Source: a bacterium (GTDB lineage Bacteria > Cyanobacteriota > Vampirovibrionia > Obscuribacterales > Obscuribacteraceae). Taken from it: 64,000 nucleotides of DNA. The position numbers and the translations under genes were made by a program. How positions within the stretch are numbered: position 1 is the first letter of the stretch; every line of letters begins with the position of its first letter. Positions 24,818-33,744 of this stretch are shown here, piece after piece. Where the stretch lies: assembly GCA_018062085.1 (NCBI GenBank), contig JAGOSY010000009.1, positions 1 to 64,000 on the forward strand, written 5' to 3'. Below the pieces are notes generated by a model, which was not told the DNA's origin, did not search any database, and saw only the letters and a program-made list of their open reading frames with translations.

Positions 24818-25801
24818 CTACTCAATGCGTGAAGCCGGCAGAAATTTATGCTTATTCTTCCAAATCAAAATGCCGGCAATTGGCGTACCAACTGCAATCA
24901 AAATTGCCGAACAAAAAATAGCTGTCAAAACTAAGCTGAGAAGGTGCCTCAGCTCTGATATTTCATTGTGCAACCCACTAAGCTCTCCATCTAAGTTAGT
25001 GATCGGGTGCTCCATGTTAGCGAGCGGGCTGCGAATAGCGCCAAGTTCACTGTGCACCCCCCGAAGTTCATTGTGAGCGCCGACAAGCTGGCTATGAAGG
25101 CCAACAAGTTGTTTATCGAGGTTCTTCACTGGCGCAGCAATAACCTCAAGTGGTTGCTGGATGCGCATAATTGGCCCCTTAATCTCAGCGATATCTTCTC
25201 GCATGTCTCCTATGTCTTCCCGGATTCCACCGAGAGACTCATGAGTACCTTTAATTGACTTCTCCACGCTGCCCATACGGGCCTGCACCGAGCGCAAGGG
25301 TTCCTCTATGCTAGTCATGTGCTTATTTGTGTCGACAATGCTCTTGTCTATCATGGTCATCTTTGATGAGACCGAATCCAGCTGTCCGTGAACAGCATCT
25401 AAGTGAGCATTAACCGCAGCTAGGCGCTTTTCCGTTGCGTTGACCTGCTCATGCAAACCCCGAACAAGAGGCTGCACAGCCGCCAACGGTGCTGTCAGAT
25501 TTATAATCTGCTGCTCTAGCCTTACGGTTTGCTCCTGCAGCTTGATCACCGGACCAAAGAGCCAACGAATCGGGTTCATGCTGGTGCTTCTCGGCGTCCG
25601 AGCCTCAACGCTCACATCTAGCACATCATCAGACTTTAGTGATTGCTGGTTGACCTTACCAGTGTGCGGCACATCAGGGTGGAGAGTACGCTCCGATTGA
25701 GATTGACAGCTCGGAGCCACAAACACCAGAAAACACAATGCAAACAAAACTACAACTAGCTTGTCAGCAGCATCCGGAACGTTTTTGGAATAGATGCTCA
25801 C
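24818..25801 (-). CDS. Membrane-anchored long coiled-coil protein
   Basis: An N-terminal signal-anchor (~14-32) ends in FVAPSC, a weak lipobox. A ~200-residue heptad-repeat region follows (~85-285), with regular Leu/Ile/Val spacing and repeated phrases such as GLHSQLVGAHNELRGVHSEL and LAAVNAHLDAVHGQLDSV. A C-terminal membrane helix (~290-313) and a short basic tail end the protein. The layout resembles tail-anchored spacer or tether proteins. It starts at GTG. Function is unknown. Confidence 0.6.
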   Translation of the reverse strand: MSIYSKNVPDAADKLVVVLFALCFLVFVAPSCQSQSERTLHPDVPHTGKVNQQSLKSDDVLDVSVEARTPRSTSMNPIRWLFGPVIKLQEQTVRLEQQIINLTAPLAAVQPLVRGLHEQVNATEKRLAAVNAHLDAVHGQLDSVSSKMTMIDKSIVDTNKHMTSIEEPLRSVQARMGSVEKSIKGTHESLGGIREDIGDMREDIAEIKGPIMRIQQPLEVIAAPVKNLDKQLVGLHSQLVGAHNELRGVHSELGAIRSPLANMEHPITNLDGELSGLHNEISELRHLLSLVLTAIFCSAILIAVGTPIAGILIWKNKHKFLPASRIE

Positions 25802-25972
25802 TTCGCGCCGCCACCACTATCTTCTTAAGGCTAAACTTGGCACAGAATAGCTAATTTAATTGACCCCAAAGGTTAATTCTAAGGGCAAGATTAAAGATGG
25901 TTTGAGACGCGGTCGCCTGAATACTCTCAAAATTCAAGAAGATAGACTATGCTCTAATCTGGAGACAAAATT

Positions 25973-27250
25973 GTGAGATGGCATACAGCCCAGTTTGGCA
26001 ACAGCGAAGAAATTAAAGAACAAGCCAGAGTAAGCGCACAAATCGAGCGCTTCTGGAAGCAGTTTGTCGCCGACAGCGAAACTCTGCGAAGCAATTTTTT
26101 TGAAGATAAAACAGAAGAAACCGTTGCCTGGTGCGAGGCTTACCTAAAACCTATTCATGAAGACTTGATGTGGGAGGTCAGTCGCGACATTCTAGAAGTC
26201 GGTGACAAAAGACTGGTCTTCACCGTTACACCAGAATCAGAATACGCTCTGCGGCCTCTAACTAAGGCCGTAATTGAAAGAGCACCAGAAATTGCAAAAT
26301 GGCGCTTTACTCAATTCAAAGAACCACTAATTGGTGACTTCAATGATTTCGAGCACAGCATGCTAAAGCACAGCTGGGCTGAGGTGCAAGGACAAATTAA
26401 CGAATCGCCTCTAAAATGTTTCGATATCACCCTGCGTGACAAGCATTTCAAGAAAGAAAACAAAGATGCCGATATTGCCGACGCTCTCACGGTACTGACA
26501 ACAGTACTCGGGGAAGAACCAGTTGATGTCTGGATCAACTTCGTAATGACCCAACCGCTGACCGTAAAAAAAGCGAAAGCAAAGTCAAAAGCGGCTAGCA
26601 TTGAGCTTTCAAAAGTACACAGCAAAACAGAAGATGACGTCGATGAAAGCGAATATCTAGCAGACGAAAAATTAGAGCCGCAGCCCTTTTATCCACTCAA
26701 TTCTCTGCGCAATATATTAGCCTCGCGAGTCGTTGAGCTAGTCGATGAATTACCAATTGAACGCTGTTGGGAGCGAGAGCTTGATGGTTTTTATTCACTA
26801 AAGGGCAGCAGCTGGGAAGAAGGTCTTAGACCGGTGATTACTACACCTTACCCGGCCACCATTTTCGCCAAAGAAAGACGAATGCTCTTTCATTCGTCAG
26901 CATTTACTCGTCACGACGAAGTATTCGCCTACTTAAAAATGACACAAGAACAAGAATTAGCCCATGATGTAGAAGCACGCTTCGAACTTGAAGACAAACT
27001 TGACCGCGAGCTGAGAAAAGCTAAAGCCGGTTGCGTTCTCGGTGGCGGCGTCGGTAGCGAAGCTGCCTACATCGACATGATCATCAGCGATTTGATTGAG
27101 GCCGCTGAGATCTTGCGAGAGCAGGCCAAAAAAGCGGAAATGCCAGAGACAAGTTGGCTATTGTTCTACGATACTTATTGGGTTGACGAATGGGTAGGAA
27201 TGTTCAAACGAACTCCCCCACCAGAGCCGCACGAAGGGCCAATGTGGTAG
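25973..27250 (+). CDS. Hypothetical protein, 425 aa, repeat of a 'residue-accuracy' type N-domain
   Basis: Not assigned. It starts at GTG 25973 with GGAG nine bases upstream. Residues ~1-160 have a pattern known from unnamed bacterial proteins: a helical start, RLVFTVTPESEYALRPLTKA, then ERAPEIAKWRFTQFKEPL. A charged linker (~200-225, KAKSKAASIELSKVHSKTED) separates it from an alpha/beta C-domain with a Gly-rich turn (CVLGGGVGSEAAYIDMIISD). It is soluble with no signal peptide, and its codon use matches its neighbours. The label 'repeat' above is only descriptive; no enzyme motif was found. Confidence 0.55.
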   Translation: MRWHTAQFGNSEEIKEQARVSAQIERFWKQFVADSETLRSNFFEDKTEETVAWCEAYLKPIHEDLMWEVSRDILEVGDKRLVFTVTPESEYALRPLTKAVIERAPEIAKWRFTQFKEPLIGDFNDFEHSMLKHSWAEVQGQINESPLKCFDITLRDKHFKKENKDADIADALTVLTTVLGEEPVDVWINFVMTQPLTVKKAKAKSKAASIELSKVHSKTEDDVDESEYLADEKLEPQPFYPLNSLRNILASRVVELVDELPIERCWERELDGFYSLKGSSWEEGLRPVITTPYPATIFAKERRMLFHSSAFTRHDEVFAYLKMTQEQELAHDVEARFELEDKLDRELRKAKAGCVLGGGVGSEAAYIDMIISDLIEAAEILREQAKKAEMPETSWLLFYDTYWVDEWVGMFKRTPPPEPHEGPMW

Positions 27251-27285
27251 AGATAGGCCAATGTGGTAACACCAACATTACAAAA

Positions 27286-28749
27286 TTAGCGTGGTACCGT
27301 CAAGCAGAAAGTTGTTCCTGGTTCACCTTGGTTTGCTTGAGCATTTGCTTTGGCCTCAAGCTTGCCACCATGTGCTTCAGTAAACCAACGACAAATAAAC
27401 AGACCAAGACCAGAACCCTTTATTGCTAGAGCCGATGCTTCACTGCGCGAGTAAGGCTGAAAGAGCTCTTTCTTGGCTTCTTCCGAAAGCCCCTTGCCAT
27501 GGTCGATTACAGATAGCGACCAATACTTGGCACTAGTTTTAGCAGATACTAAAATTGTACTTTCTTTGTATGAAAATTTTATGGCATTAGAAAGCAAGTT
27601 GGTCAACACTTGCCTCATTCTATTTTTGTCGGCAGAAACTTTAAAAGATGGGGCCATTACTTCAATAGTAATATCAGTTTGACCAGCAATAGCCTCTAGA
27701 CTTGCCACCACATCTACTATCATTTCATTGAGCGCAAATTCTGTGATTTCTAGTTCTAATTCTTTGCGGCGCAGTTTATCTAAATCGAGAAATTCATCAA
27801 TCAACAAAACTAGTCGATTAAGGCTAGCAGTGATTGAACGTACTTTTTTCTCAGCTTCAGGAGTGAGGGGACCAAAGAATTTTTCTTCCATCATCTCTAG
27901 AGACGTCAAAGCTGAAGCTAGTGGTGAGCGCATATCATGGGCGACCATTGCTACCACCTGCGATCTAAATTTTTCAGCAGCGACCAACTCGGTGCGAGCC
28001 TCAACAATGCAATTATCGATTTCAGCAAACTCATCAACACCGCCAAGAGCCGGCCCAACATCTTCAAGCTCTGCCAAGGCCTTGCTGCGAGAGAGTATGA
28101 CTTGCAAACGCATAAACAGTGAGCGGCGAAAGAAATAAATAGCCACAGCAGAAAAAACAATGTTGAAAAACAAACAACTAAAAACCAAAAAGCGTATGCG
28201 TTGAACAATTTCGTTCTGCTCGATGATACGAATCTGCCGCTGTTTATCAGAATCTTCAACCATATCTGTATAGATGTCGTTTATTCGACTTGCTTGCTTA
28301 ACTAGTGGTTTCAACTGATACAAAGCCAGCAATTTGTTCTCACCAGTAATTTGACTATCCATCTTCAGACAATCATTGCGCAGACGCTCAAAGGCCGGAA
28401 TACTCTGATTCTCTAGAGTATCTAAGCCCTGAGTAAGAACAGGGTGATCTTGCGGTGCTTGCGCCCGAACTTGCTTCAAGCAGTCTTTAGCCGTGGCAAA
28501 CGTTTGATTGGCTAGCTTTAAACGCTTGCTATCAGTGGCACCACTAGAAAGGTAACCAGAATAGAGCCCTGAAGCACTAACAAGCGAAACATATAGCCGA
28601 TTAAGTAGGCGAAAAGTATTGGCTTCAGTTTGTTCAAGCTGCAAAGCACTGCCAAGGCGACCAATAGCATCTTGCATCAGGAATACGCCATATGCATTAA
28701 GCGAAATCGGTATAAGGGCAAGTATTAGAGTCTTCTGCCAGATTTTCAA
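27286..28749 (-). CDS. Sensor histidine kinase
   Basis: This is the membrane sensor of a two-component pair. Two membrane helices (~5-25 and ~185-207) enclose a ~160-residue helical sensor domain without recognisable ligand motif. A HisKA domain follows, with the phospho-acceptor His271 in VAHDMRSPLAS. The HATPase domain has the N box (RQVLTNLLSNAIKF), G1 (VIDHGKGLS) and G2 (GSGLGLFICRWF). It is transcribed away from a response regulator 67 bases off, most likely its partner. It starts at TTG. The stimulus cannot be read from the sequence. Confidence 0.92.
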   Translation of the reverse strand: MKIWQKTLILALIPISLNAYGVFLMQDAIGRLGSALQLEQTEANTFRLLNRLYVSLVSASGLYSGYLSSGATDSKRLKLANQTFATAKDCLKQVRAQAPQDHPVLTQGLDTLENQSIPAFERLRNDCLKMDSQITGENKLLALYQLKPLVKQASRINDIYTDMVEDSDKQRQIRIIEQNEIVQRIRFLVFSCLFFNIVFSAVAIYFFRRSLFMRLQVILSRSKALAELEDVGPALGGVDEFAEIDNCIVEARTELVAAEKFRSQVVAMVAHDMRSPLASALTSLEMMEEKFFGPLTPEAEKKVRSITASLNRLVLLIDEFLDLDKLRRKELELEITEFALNEMIVDVVASLEAIAGQTDITIEVMAPSFKVSADKNRMRQVLTNLLSNAIKFSYKESTILVSAKTSAKYWSLSVIDHGKGLSEEAKKELFQPYSRSEASALAIKGSGLGLFICRWFTEAHGGKLEAKANAQANQGEPGTTFCLTVPR

Positions 28750-28816
28750 TTTAACTTACTTGCTATCCGTCAGCCTATAATAGCTTAATTGTACAAGGTC
28801 AAATGAGGTCAAAGTC

Positions 28817-29500
28817 TTGGCAAAGCTCCTGGTGGTAGATGACGATATTGAACTGGCCGAGAACACGAAGCGCTGGCTAGCACAAACAGAGAATCACCAA
28901 GTCGACTGTTGTTACAACGGCGAAGACGCTGAGCAAATGCTGACACAGTTTCGCTATGACCTACTGATTTTCGACTGGGAAATGCCAGGCATGTCGGGAG
29001 TTGATTTGTGCAAACGCGCCCGAGCATCAGGAGTGCATACGCCAATTCTATTTCTTACCGGCAGATCAGCGATGGAAGACTTAGAGACTGGCCTAGAAAG
29101 TGGGGCCGACGACTATCTGAAAAAGCCCTTTCACCTCAGAGAGCTGTCGGCCCGCTGCAGAGCGCTACTACGTCGGCCAGAGGCCATACAAGAGTTATCT
29201 GACGAAAGCGCAAACATCAAACTTGAAGTCGAGAACCGCGTCCTCAAGGTCTTTGCTACTGATGTCGCCCTAACCAGACTAGAGTGCGCCTTCACTGAGT
29301 ATTTGCTGCGCTACCCCAACCGCACCTTCAGCGCTGCTGAAATTCTCAAAGCTATTTACCCCGCCGATAAAGACAGCTCGGAAGAGGCCGTAAGGGCCTT
29401 AGTTAAGGGCCTGCGTAAGAAGCTCGCCAGCTGCGGCGAACCAAGGGCCGCCGAGATACTCACTACTATTCCCGGTGCTGGGTACTGCATCAGAGGCTAA
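28817..29500 (+). CDS. OmpR/PhoB-family response regulator
   Basis: The receiver domain (1-115) has all key residues: acidic pocket VVDDDIEL, phospho-acceptor Asp53 in IFDWEMPG, Thr81 in LFLTG and Lys103 in LKKPF. A winged-helix DNA-binding domain (~130-227) follows, with LTRLECAFTEYLLRYPNRTF and a closing hairpin TTIPGAGYCIRG. It starts at TTG. It is divergent from the histidine kinase gene, so the 67-bp gap should hold both promoters and possibly its own operator. Confidence 0.93.
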   Translation: MAKLLVVDDDIELAENTKRWLAQTENHQVDCCYNGEDAEQMLTQFRYDLLIFDWEMPGMSGVDLCKRARASGVHTPILFLTGRSAMEDLETGLESGADDYLKKPFHLRELSARCRALLRRPEAIQELSDESANIKLEVENRVLKVFATDVALTRLECAFTEYLLRYPNRTFSAAEILKAIYPADKDSSEEAVRALVKGLRKKLASCGEPRAAEILTTIPGAGYCIRG

Positions 29501-29650
29501 CCCTTAATTTAAATTGCGTGACATGAACTCACGGCGCTGGCCGGCAACTGGGAAAGTCCTTTGAGGACAATATTCTCACGACAATCTCCCGACCCAGTTC
29601 GTATTGTTCTATAACCGACGGCAACGAATTTACTAAGTAGCACCACCCCC

Positions 29651-29941
29651 ATGGCTAACCACCCTCAATTTGATGCGACAACAAAGGCCGATTTGAGCGA
29701 CAGATCACAAGCGATATCAGGCCCAAGCTCAGATCTTTCCTCTTTGGTTTGGCAAGACATGCGCAGCGAGAAATCTGGCTACCTAGATGCGCAGCCAAAG
29801 CGCTTCAGCTTAAGTGACAACACCCCCTCATCTACCAGTAAAAGTGGCACTGACTCTGCTTTTTCCATCAGAAGCGGCGTCTGCAACGACAGCACACAAC
29901 CTAGCTCGAACGCTCTACCAAACATCGAATTCTTCGACTAA
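29651..29941 (+). CDS. Disordered hypothetical protein, 96 aa
   Basis: Not recognised. The protein is rich in Ser, Asp, Thr and Asn throughout, with no hydrophobic core, signal peptide or membrane segment (SGPSSDLSSLVWQDMRSEK is the most structured part). The ATG lacks a strong ribosome site. A second small low-complexity gene follows after 18 bases, so the two may be co-expressed. Confidence 0.4.
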   Translation: MANHPQFDATTKADLSDRSQAISGPSSDLSSLVWQDMRSEKSGYLDAQPKRFSLSDNTPSSTSKSGTDSAFSIRSGVCNDSTQPSSNALPNIEFFD

Positions 29942-29959
29942 GCGACAGCAAAAGAATAC

Positions 29960-30169
29960 ATGAGCGATGGGGCTGGAGGGGCTGCTGAAGGAGCTTCTGG
30001 AAGCACTCGTGACCAGGGCAATTATGGAGCGGCAGATGCTTCTCCAGGCGACATCGGCGCACTAACCGCTCCGCCAATGGAGAGTGGCGATACAGCAGGA
30101 GCAGTGGGTGCTCCTCCAAGCGCTCGTGACGCAGCATCAGCCGGATTATCGGGTGGGAAGATGGATTAA
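29960..30169 (+). CDS. Gly/Ala-rich small protein, 69 aa
   Basis: The frame from ATG encodes MSDGAGGAAEGASGSTRDQG and continues in the same Gly/Ala/Ser/Asp style to GGKMD. It is intrinsically disordered with no family match I know. It is placed directly after the 96-residue gene. Low complexity makes a chance frame possible. Confidence 0.35.
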   Translation: MSDGAGGAAEGASGSTRDQGNYGAADASPGDIGALTAPPMESGDTAGAVGAPPSARDAASAGLSGGKMD

Positions 30170-30328
30170 AGGGCGTTATCTCAATATGCCGAACCCATAC
30201 GCTGTGAACAAGGCCCGCAACTATTAAAACTTCTTAGTTCTGAGAAATTTGGAACTAGCGCTTGAAGCAGCCGTCTCCTCGCAAGTGATCTAGAAAATCT
30301 AGAACAAATTTGCAAACCGAGGAGCAAC

Positions 30329-30952
30329 ATGAAGATAAAATGCCGAATCCAACTGGTGTTATCACTGGCTTCAGCAATGTCGCTATTCGCGGCAAGCACA
30401 GCTTTGCCTGGCCAAGCAGCTGAAATTACAGAAACTAATACACAAACGACAAGTCAGATTATAAGCCCGACTTCATCCCAGACCACAACAGAGATAGTCG
30501 TGCCCGCAATCTCAGAGCCAAAAGTAATTGATAGCTGGATGCAGCCTTCGGTGACAAGAACTAAAAGCGTCACCAGCAGTGATGGCAGTGTAGAAAAGAC
30601 TGTAGAACCGATGATCATGGAACGCCACGAAGCTGTTGTAGTGCCAACCGAGGCCAAGGTTACAACCACTACCTCGGTGACACCAGCACAAGTTACACAA
30701 GTAACTAATTCAGCTGCTGTAAAAACTGCCGTGGTAAAAACAGCAGTAGTAAGAAAAGCTCCAGTGGTGACAAAGAAACGGTACGTCAAGCGTGCCTATC
30801 GCCGCACCCCTAGACGACAGCAGGTTGCTGTTCGCCATACTGCTCAGACAAAAACAGTGGTTGTACGACCCCAAATAATTCAGCAGAGACAAACAATCGA
30901 ACAGAAATCGGTCCTAATCACAAGACCCGATCCTGCACTAAAGTTCAACTAA
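30329..30952 (+). CDS. Secreted Val/Thr-rich protein with basic C-terminus
   Basis: CGAGGAG supplies a good ribosome site. A signal peptide (MKIKCRIQLVLSLASAMSLF, cleavage near GQAA|EIT) leads into a Thr/Val/Ser-rich region. A repeat VVKTAVVKTAVVRKAPVV (~131-147) comes next, then a strongly basic segment (KKRYVKRAYRRTPRRQQ). It is probably an envelope or cell-surface protein; the basic part could bind acidic polymers. It converges on, and overlaps by four bases, the dehydratase gene. Confidence 0.55.
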   Translation: MKIKCRIQLVLSLASAMSLFAASTALPGQAAEITETNTQTTSQIISPTSSQTTTEIVVPAISEPKVIDSWMQPSVTRTKSVTSSDGSVEKTVEPMIMERHEAVVVPTEAKVTTTTSVTPAQVTQVTNSAAVKTAVVKTAVVRKAPVVTKKRYVKRAYRRTPRRQQVAVRHTAQTKTVVVRPQIIQQRQTIEQKSVLITRPDPALKFN

Positions 30953-31944
30953 GTAGACTTGCCGGCGCTGAGAAGTTGCTCGCCGACGATTTCGCGCCAG
31001 CTATTGCGGCCAATATTGCCACCACAGACAACTACGCCCACGCGCTCACGCGGTTTGAAGTTGATGTATTTGGCTGATATAGCGGCAATGGCGCAGGCAG
31101 CCGCACCTTCAATCAACATTCCCTCGTTTTCAAGGAAGTCAAAGACGGCCTGGTGAATGTCGCGTTCTTCAATTGCCACCCATTCATCGACAACTTCTTG
31201 CACGAGAGGGAAAGTAATTGTTTCAGGATCGATATTGCCAGCAATGCCATCAGCAATAGTGTCTTGCTGCAATACTTTGACCACACGACCAGAATGAATA
31301 GCCGTTTTCATTGTTGGTGAAGCAGCGGCGACGACGCCAACAATGCGCACCTTAGGATTGATAACTTTGGCCACGAGGCCGATGCCTGATATCAATCCAC
31401 CACCACCCACGGCCACAATAACCGTCGAGAGTTTGGGGATCAACTCATACATTTCTAGCCCAACAGTGCCCTGGCCAGCAATCACTTCTCTATTGTTATA
31501 GGGCGAAATGTACAGACCCTTTTGCTCTTTGGCCAAACGCATGGCATAGGCTTCGGTCTGATCCATGTCTTCGCCATGCTGCATGAGGCCAACGCTGTAG
31601 CGCTCTAGTTTTTGCTTCTTGAGCGGATTGACGTTAGTCGGCAGACAAATACGAGCCTCGCGCTCGGTTGTTACAGCCGCTTCGGCAATGCCGAGGCCGT
31701 GGTTGCCAGCAGAGGCGGTGAATACTTTGGTAAAGCCACGCTCTTTGGCCCAGGTCATAGCATTGAGTGCGCCACGATATTTAAACGAGCCTGTTACCTG
31801 CAGATTCTCTAGCTTCATGAACACTTCGGCTTGCGACAGATCACAAAGCCAGTGGCTCTTTCGCAAAGGAGTATTGGTGACCAAGCCGCTGATGCGCTTT
31901 TTGGCAACTAGTACGTCACTTATGCTAAGTCTCTCTTCCGTCAC
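30949..31944 (-). CDS. PLP-dependent threonine/serine dehydratase (catabolic type)
   Basis: This fold-type II PLP enzyme deaminates threonine (to 2-oxobutanoate) or serine (to pyruvate). The PLP lysine is Lys55 in GSFKYRGALN. The substrate loop TASAGNHGLGIA and phosphate loop VGGGGLISGIG are intact. At 331 aa it lacks the C-terminal ACT-like domain of biosynthetic IlvA, so it is of the TdcB type; serine racemase or hydroxyaspartate dehydratase are close alternatives. An 18-nt tandem repeat array lies just upstream of the start. Confidence 0.88.
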   Translation of the reverse strand: MTEERLSISDVLVAKKRISGLVTNTPLRKSHWLCDLSQAEVFMKLENLQVTGSFKYRGALNAMTWAKERGFTKVFTASAGNHGLGIAEAAVTTEREARICLPTNVNPLKKQKLERYSVGLMQHGEDMDQTEAYAMRLAKEQKGLYISPYNNREVIAGQGTVGLEMYELIPKLSTVIVAVGGGGLISGIGLVAKVINPKVRIVGVVAAASPTMKTAIHSGRVVKVLQQDTIADGIAGNIDPETITFPLVQEVVDEWVAIEERDIHQAVFDFLENEGMLIEGAAACAIAAISAKYINFKPRERVGVVVCGGNIGRNSWREIVGEQLLSAGKST

Positions 31945-31958
31945 CGCAAACCTCTTAT

Positions 31959-32032
31959 CTATATAAGAATTGTCATCGCTATAGGAATTGTCATCTCTAT
32001 AGGAATGGTCATCACTATAGAAATTGTCACTG
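31959..32032. repeat. Four tandem repeats of ~18 bp before the dehydratase gene
   Basis: Units at 31959-31978 (20 nt), 31979-31996, 31997-32014 and 32015-32032 share the core CTATAGGAATTGTCATC with one to three changes each. The array fills the gap between the dehydratase start (31944) and tRNA-Gly (32053). On the transcribed strand each unit reads TGACAATTCCTATAG. The 18-nt period does not put helix faces fully in phase, so regulator binding is only one possibility. Confidence 0.8.
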
Positions 32033-32052
32033 CGTTTGTTATGACTTCAAAA

Positions 32053-32126
32053 TGGAGCGGGTGAGGGGAATCGAACCCCTGTATGAAGCTTGGAAGGCTG
32101 CCGTTCTACCATTGAACTACACCCGC
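32053..32126 (-). tRNA. tRNA-Gly(UCC)
   Basis: It folds as a complete cloverleaf: acceptor GCGGGTG/CACCCGC, D stem GTTC/GAAC, T arm AGGGG-TTCGATT-CCCCT and an encoded CCA. The anticodon loop CTTCCAA gives UCC (complement at 32092-32094). The anticodon stem has one C-T mismatch (28-42), which is unusual but tolerable. Confidence 0.93.
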
Positions 32127-32388
32127 GTGAATTGAAGATTAGCATAAAGTGCTCGCTAGCAAAAGTTGCCAATACCACAAAACCTCTTGGCATTAAGACT
32201 GAAGAGCTTAGCAAAGTTGTGTAGAAACCTAAAAGTTTCCTAAACAAGGCTTAAATGGGCCGTCTTAATTTGTGTTTGGGGGTGGTTTAGTGATAACTTT
32301 TATATCGAAGAGGGGATCGGAAGCCGAGGCGTCAAAGTCGAGGTGCCCGTTAAACCTACGTTTTGCGACTCAAAAGTGCAGGGTGACC

Positions 32389-33597
32389 ATGGCAACATTT
32401 ATACAAACTTTAGCTTCGATGTCGCAACAGCTGGCGTTGGTATCAGACCCTAAGAACACGATTCCTTTCTCACCGCAGAAAGACCTGCCAAAGCGTCTCG
32501 TACCGCCCCACGTAGAAGCCCTCAAACCCTATCAGCCAGGCCGTCCACCCGTTGAGCTCTTGAAAGAGCTTGGCATGGAACGCTTCATCAATATGGCTTC
32601 TAATGAGAACCCACTGGGGCCACCTCAATCGGCTCTAGACGCCATTCAAAAGGCATTGCCTCAAATCAACCGCTACCCTGACCTCTGCGGTACAAATTTG
32701 AGAGAAGCTTTAGCTGAACGCTTTGCTACAAAAATCGACAATATTGCCCTTGGCAGCGGTTCCGAGAGCACAATGGCCAATATCATTCGTGCCTTCTTGC
32801 ATGAAGATGATGAAGTACTGACATCACAAGGTACCTTCATCGGTCTATATGTATTGGTTAACGCCCAGGGCATTAAGCTCAATACTGTGCCATTGAAAAA
32901 CTATCACTTCGACCTAGATGGCATTGCTGCAGCGGTAAATCCTAAGACCAAGATGATTTATCTCTGCAATCCAAACAATCCAACTGGCACAATTTTCAAT
33001 CGCACCGAATTCGAGAACTTCATAAGAAAGATTCCAGACCACGTTTTAGTCATTCTTGACGAAGCCTATTATGAATTTGCTGCCATAAATCCAGAATATC
33101 CAGATTCAATGCGCTATCGCCTCGACAACGTCTTGACCTTGCGTACATTTGCCAAAGCCTACGGCATGGCCGGTATTCGCCTGGGCTACGGCCTTGGTCA
33201 TGAATATCTAATCGACTATGTCAACCGCATCAAACTGCCTTTCGAGCCTAATCTACTGGCTCAAGAAGCCGGTTTGGCTGCTTTGCAAGACGATGAATTT
33301 TTGAACAGAACTCTCGAAAATAACGAAGAGGGCATGGCTTATCTCACTGGTGAGTTAGACAAATTGGGTCTGCAGCGCATTCCTTCGCACTCTAACTTCA
33401 TCATGATTGAAATGGGCTCGCAAGAGAAAGTAGCCAAAATACACGATGGTTTGCTGCGTAACGGCATCGCTATTCGTCCATTGGCTGGTTTCGGCCTACC
33501 AACTTGCTGGCGTATAAGCATCGGCCAACCAGCCGAAAACAAACTTTTGATCACAGCCTTGAAAAAGATTCTGCAACCAGAGCAAACCAAGAAGTAG
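32389..33597 (+). CDS. hisC: Histidinol-phosphate aminotransferase
   Basis: This fold-type I PLP aminotransferase of histidine biosynthesis converts imidazole-acetol phosphate to histidinol phosphate; related enzymes also act on aromatic amino acids. Visible motifs are ASNENPLGPP, the cofactor pocket (GSGSESTMANI), NPNNPTGT, DEAYYEF, the PLP lysine in FAKAYGMAGIRLGY, and the substrate Arg near CWRISIGQP. I place the start at ATG 32389, with AGGGTG as ribosome site; the longer frame to 32272 adds unlike sequence. There is no his operon nearby, so the precise substrate is not certain. Confidence 0.88.
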   Translation: MATFIQTLASMSQQLALVSDPKNTIPFSPQKDLPKRLVPPHVEALKPYQPGRPPVELLKELGMERFINMASNENPLGPPQSALDAIQKALPQINRYPDLCGTNLREALAERFATKIDNIALGSGSESTMANIIRAFLHEDDEVLTSQGTFIGLYVLVNAQGIKLNTVPLKNYHFDLDGIAAAVNPKTKMIYLCNPNNPTGTIFNRTEFENFIRKIPDHVLVILDEAYYEFAAINPEYPDSMRYRLDNVLTLRTFAKAYGMAGIRLGYGLGHEYLIDYVNRIKLPFEPNLLAQEAGLAALQDDEFLNRTLENNEEGMAYLTGELDKLGLQRIPSHSNFIMIEMGSQEKVAKIHDGLLRNGIAIRPLAGFGLPTCWRISIGQPAENKLLITALKKILQPEQTKK

Positions 33598-33744
33598 CCA
33601 GAAACGGCTTTGGTTCGCCACTAGCAAGAACGCCTAACACTACTAGATATATAGTAGTCAATTAAACTTGGCACTACTGCGTGATTGCACCCTATTGTGG
33701 GCTCCTGAACACGTAAACTAGTGACACAAGTATGAGGGTGTCCC

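Noticed and set aside
31959..32032. The 18-nt repeats as a CRISPR array
   Set aside because: Units are directly adjacent without spacers and too short.
32250..32388. Structured leader of hisC (nested AGTCG/CGACT and AGGT/ACCT pairings)
   Set aside because: The stems are short and there is no terminator or His-rich leader peptide, so a riboswitch or attenuator is not supported.
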